This document shows, piece after piece, positions 60,941-64,000 of a stretch of 64,000 bases of DNA. The stretch comes from an uncultured Clostridia bacterium (lineage in GTDB: Bacteria > Bacillota > Clostridia > Oscillospirales > Ruminococcaceae), in NCBI GenBank assembly GCA_947626165.1, contig CANQRG010000004.1:1-64000 (forward strand), in the 5' to 3' direction. Each line of letters opens with the position of its first letter. Position 1 is the stretch's first letter. Below the pieces are notes generated by a model. That model saw nothing but the letters and a program-made list of their open reading frames with translations, did not search any database and was not told where the DNA came from. The position numbers were made by a program, and so were the translations under genes.

Positions 60941-61696
60941 TTATTGACCATTATACGCAGTCCAATTTTCATATTTCAGCATATGCTGCAAACCGTCAAT
61001 GACCCATTTTTGTGACGTGAATTTTTTTGTTATCTCTAATTTTTTATTATATAATTCATCATTCAACGGCGTCATTTGACTTTCATATTTAGATATTTTC
61101 TTCTTGCTGTGATATTTACCAAAGTAATAAAGAACATTTTGTTTTCCTAGCTTTATACATTCACTGCTTACAATTTCGCTTATCGCCTTATGATGAATAT
61201 GACCATATTCTCCGTCTTTATTGTGGGTAACTATCAATTTCCAATCCTTCATCTCCAGCAAATTATCGACAGTTTTAAATACCTTGTATTTAATTCCGTA
61301 CCAATTATCTCTTACCAAAAATGTTTTATCAGGAAAGTTAAGTATCATAGGAATATTAGTTTCATTCAATGATGTTACGGCGCTTATAAATTCATCTTTT
61401 CTGACTTTGTTGTATCCGTCTGTAATACATACAACAAGATATCCTCCTTCTGCCAAATGTCCTCCGCCCCAAATAGTTTCATCATCGGGATGTGCAACTA
61501 TCATAAGTTTATCTACGCCTAAAGTGTCGACTCTTTCAAGAATATTTTTATCATAATAGCTTTTACCAACTCTGTTCTCCCAATAAACGCCCGCTAATAA
61601 TAAAAATAATACAACCATAGCAATAAAAATTATAACAAGCCTTTTTAATAAGCTCCAGTTTTTAAGGTTTTTAATTATATTTATAGAACTGTTCAT
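60941..61696 (-). CDS. PIG-L family deacetylase, membrane-anchored
   Basis: The 251-residue protein has an N-terminal membrane anchor (about 18-38) and a PIG-L/LmbE domain. The zinc motif AHPDDE is at 68-73, and the second motif THNKDGEYGHIHHKA is near 157. These enzymes remove acetyl from GlcNAc-type sugars. Its position beside YfhO and a glycosidase suggests a role with surface glycans or glycolipids (inference). The anchor puts the domain outside the cell unless the topology is inverted. Confidence 0.85.
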   Translation of the reverse strand: MNSSINIIKNLKNWSLLKRLVIIFIAMVVLFLLLAGVYWENRVGKSYYDKNILERVDTLGVDKLMIVAHPDDETIWGGGHLAEGGYLVVCITDGYNKVRKDEFISAVTSLNETNIPMILNFPDKTFLVRDNWYGIKYKVFKTVDNLLEMKDWKLIVTHNKDGEYGHIHHKAISEIVSSECIKLGKQNVLYYFGKYHSKKKISKYESQMTPLNDELYNKKLEITKKFTSQKWVIDGLQHMLKYENWTAYNGQ

Positions 61697-61744
61697 TATC
61701 AGTGTTTCTCCTTAAAATAGTATTTTTAAATTGTTTATAATTAA

Positions 61745-64000
61745 TTATACTTTACCCGATTTCAAATTAAAATGTCTTATTGAGATTTGAACAGCTAATA
61801 AAACAACAAGTATTAAAACTCCCAACAAAGATATTATTTTTGCTTCCTTTAAAAGCGGAGCTTTATAAACAATTTTAATGCTGTGGTTTCCTTTTGATAT
61901 TTTAAAACCAATAAACGCTTTATCCACTATTTCAATATCAGTGTTTTTTCCGTCAACATAAGCACTGAAGCCCTTATCATACGGTATTGACAGCTTAAAA
62001 TAGCTGTTGTCATTAGTTACGTTTATCGTTCCCTCGTAAAAATCACCCTTAGTTTTTGACTTATCTATTATAAACTCATCGACATTGTTTTTCAATCCCT
62101 CAATTTCGCTCTTTTTGACAGTGTAAAACCTCCAGTCAGAGAGAGTATACTGCCCTTTTGAAAACTGAAGAGTAATATTTTTAATAGGCTCGTTTGATGA
62201 AAGTACAAAACAAAATCTCTCATTATTGTTATAATACTTCCACTCAGGTTCTGTAAGTTTATTTTTTATTCCATTTACAGTAAGATAAATATCAGTGGGG
62301 TTTTTTGAAGTCTTATTATCTGCCTTACAGGTCATAATAAGATAATCTTCAATAGGATCTTGTAAATTCACAGTACACTTATCTGAATCAAACGAGCTTG
62401 CTAATCCTGAGATATTATAGGCTTTTTTATTCCTTTCTGCCGTATCAACATAAACGGTATTACTCTCTTTATCATAGCTGATGCTATCAGGCAACTCTGC
62501 AAAAATCTCATAAGCTAAATCAACGCCTTTGTCTTCTATATTGTCAACAGAAACATTCGGCAATTTATCATCTACAATCGTATAATCCATCAACGCTTTC
62601 ATATTGTAAGGATAAGCTAAATTTTCATATTGAGAACTGCTCATAAGTTTTGAAGACGCATAACCCAATGGCATTACATCGTCATTTTTGAAAAGAGTAA
62701 GTTTATTTCCTCTTTTCACCTCACTGTATCCGTATGGTACGGTTATATTTTTATCTTCAAGAGTTTCATTTTCAACAAACAGATACTTTTTACCCATATA
62801 CGAGTAAAAGAAAGGATTTAATGTTTCAACAACCATTGCTGAATTTCTGTGAGGCATTTCATTTTGGAACTCGTCATAATAAAAATGGTTATAAAATTGG
62901 TTTTGAAGCGATGAATAAACAGTTGTAGTATAATAACACTCTCCATAGACTTTATTAATTGTCTCACCTTCATCTGCATACTGAGAAACACGATACAGGT
63001 TACCGTCATTAGAAAAATCTACAGCTTCTATATCATTCAAAAAATCTTTATCAACTCGTTTCAAATCGTCCTTTAAGCAAAAAACGTCAGATAAGTTTGT
63101 AAATATACAAGTTGTCAATGCAATAACAGACACCAATGATATAAACGCTGTTGTATTACTTTTTTTATTATATATTATATAAGCAGTATTTATAAATACA
63201 ATATCTATAAAAGCAAAGCAGTAAGTATACTCTTTAAAGATCAATAGAAATACCGCTCCGCATATTACTACAATAATATTTACTAACACCCAAAATCGCA
63301 TCGAGATATTTCTTTCAAACACGTTTCTGATAAGCTCTGCGGTTAAAAGCAAAGCAATAGGGATAAGAGGTATTATTGCTTTTTCTTCGCCGTACATAAA
63401 CCCATTCATTATAAAGGACAAAATTTTAAAAACCATAAACACAGAAAGTACAATTCCGATAAATCTATGACCTTTGTTTTTTCTAAGCAAAGCAAAAATA
63501 ATCGCAAACAGAGAAATTGCAGTAAGACCCAAAGAATATGGATTGTAAAGAACGGCTTTATAATCAATCGTGGGAAGTAAAATATCCTTCAAAGATACCT
63601 TAACATTTGTATTAGCTCTGCCCTGTATGATTGCGTTTAACGTCGGCAGCCAAAGAACCGCCGATATCATAACCGATACAAGCATACATATTCCTATATT
63701 AAAAACTGCCTTGATATATTCCTTGATTTTAAAGACTGGTTTTTTATTCAAATAAATTGAAGTGATATAAACAAAAACCGCAAGATAGCTTCCTATGCTG
63801 AAATAATAGCTTGTAAACATTATCATAGACAAACAGAAAATCAAACCGGCGCGATTTTTCTTTTCAAAAAAGCTGTCACAGCAGAATAATGCTCCAATCA
63901 AAAACGGAAAATACCATACAAACATAATATGCCTGTGGCTGTGGAAAATAATAGGCGCCGCCAGCAAAAACAAACAGCTGACAAAAAAGGTGATTTTGGT
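61745..64000 (-). CDS. YfhO-like membrane protein (5' end beyond window)
   Basis: The visible 751 residues are the C-terminal part of a large membrane protein. About ten hydrophobic helices (FFVSCLFLLAAPIIF, RFIGIVLSVFMVFKILSF and others) are followed by a long beta-rich extracytoplasmic domain, ending in a last helix (IISLLGVLILVVLLAV). The motif GFSAYVDGKNTDIEIVDKAFIGFKISKGNHSIKIVYKAP is the YfhO hallmark near the C-terminus. YfhO proteins help glycosylate lipoteichoic acid or other lipid-linked polymers. The frame is open to the window edge with no clear start. Confidence 0.85.
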   Translation of the reverse strand, partial: TKITFFVSCLFLLAAPIIFHSHRHIMFVWYFPFLIGALFCCDSFFEKKNRAGLIFCLSMIMFTSYYFSIGSYLAVFVYITSIYLNKKPVFKIKEYIKAVFNIGICMLVSVMISAVLWLPTLNAIIQGRANTNVKVSLKDILLPTIDYKAVLYNPYSLGLTAISLFAIIFALLRKNKGHRFIGIVLSVFMVFKILSFIMNGFMYGEEKAIIPLIPIALLLTAELIRNVFERNISMRFWVLVNIIVVICGAVFLLIFKEYTYCFAFIDIVFINTAYIIYNKKSNTTAFISLVSVIALTTCIFTNLSDVFCLKDDLKRVDKDFLNDIEAVDFSNDGNLYRVSQYADEGETINKVYGECYYTTTVYSSLQNQFYNHFYYDEFQNEMPHRNSAMVVETLNPFFYSYMGKKYLFVENETLEDKNITVPYGYSEVKRGNKLTLFKNDDVMPLGYASSKLMSSSQYENLAYPYNMKALMDYTIVDDKLPNVSVDNIEDKGVDLAYEIFAELPDSISYDKESNTVYVDTAERNKKAYNISGLASSFDSDKCTVNLQDPIEDYLIMTCKADNKTSKNPTDIYLTVNGIKNKLTEPEWKYYNNNERFCFVLSSNEPIKNITLQFSKGQYTLSDWRFYTVKKSEIEGLKNNVDEFIIDKSKTKGDFYEGTINVTNDNSYFKLSIPYDKGFSAYVDGKNTDIEIVDKAFIGFKISKGNHSIKIVYKAPLLKEAKIISLLGVLILVVLLAVQISIRHFNLKSGKV

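Noticed and set aside
1-64000. CRISPR arrays, tRNA or rRNA genes, known riboswitches, insertion sequences
   Set aside because: No regularly spaced direct repeats, cloverleaf patterns, rRNA-like stretches or transposase frames were seen.

Overview
The window looks like chromosome of a low-GC, spore-forming anaerobic Firmicute of the class Clostridia, most like a gut Ruminococcus/Oscillospirales-type bacterium. This rests on SpoVS, rubrerythrin, acetate kinase with a PduL-type phosphotransacylase, BspA-like leucine-rich-repeat secreted proteins, zinc-ribbon/DUF4190 proteins, GGGtGRT protein, DUF4867/sugar isomerase, AT-rich spacers, consensus TTGACA-17-TATAAT promoters and GGAGG ribosome sites. 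The genus is an inference.

Layout. 1-1.3 kb is the right end of a phage lysis module on the + strand (CHAP endolysin, a small conserved phage protein and a 41-residue ORF), closed by terminators. 1.5-3.3 kb holds an iron-sulfur scaffold-like protein with the GGGtGRT protein. 3.4-7.8 kb is a tandem of three secreted BspA-like LRR proteins, one of which looks like a fusion of two units. 8-12.6 kb has an SGNH/sialate acetylesterase-like enzyme, PduL, two zinc-ribbon membrane proteins and an FkbM methyltransferase. 12.7-19.2 kb has a MATE exporter behind a leader hairpin, a heterodimeric ABC exporter and a diaminopimelate decarboxylase. 19.4-26.6 kb has an LRR gene fragment, asparaginase, an orphan sugar-binding lipoprotein, RNase HI, NifS-NifU, RsmD-CoaD and a coiled-coil protein.

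26.7-33.7 kb is a compact nine-gene minus-strand cassette of phage head and packaging genes: small and large terminase, portal, protease, capsid, connectors and a tail-hub-like protein. No integrase, repressor, replication, tape-measure, lysis or attachment site is visible, and all reading frames are open. It sits between housekeeping genes, and its leader carries an intrinsic terminator between the likely promoter and the first gene. It is either a decayed prophage or a domesticated capsid cassette, and is the most interesting part of the window.

34-45.5 kb has glycogen phosphorylase, SpoVS, a membrane protein, the tmcAL-DUF4380-HisA set (HisA of the eukaryotic/His6 type), divergent acetate kinase, an FN3 lipoprotein, a HAD phosphatase and a lipid kinase. 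45.6-55.1 kb has RNase R, SecG, a small lipoprotein, Lnt, YoaK, CCA-adding enzyme, rubrerythrin, a polysaccharide deacetylase and a DUF3267 protein lacking its HExxH motif. 55.2-64 kb is a carbohydrate and envelope region: an L-fucose/arabinose isomerase-family enzyme with DUF4867 behind a palindromic operator-like promoter, then a probable operon YfhO / PIG-L deacetylase / EamA transporter / GH74-like glycosidase, with YfhO running off the window end.

How the parts fit: PduL and AckA together can convert acyl-CoA to acyl-phosphate and then acetate with ATP gain. TmcAL, divergent from ackA, consumes acetate for tRNA modification. GlgP, the isomerase pair, the GH74-like enzyme, the esterase and the sugar-binding lipoprotein suggest a carbohydrate-fermenting life. 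Rubrerythrin and two Fe-S scaffold loci fit a strict anaerobe. All functions are read from motifs by eye; no database search was run.
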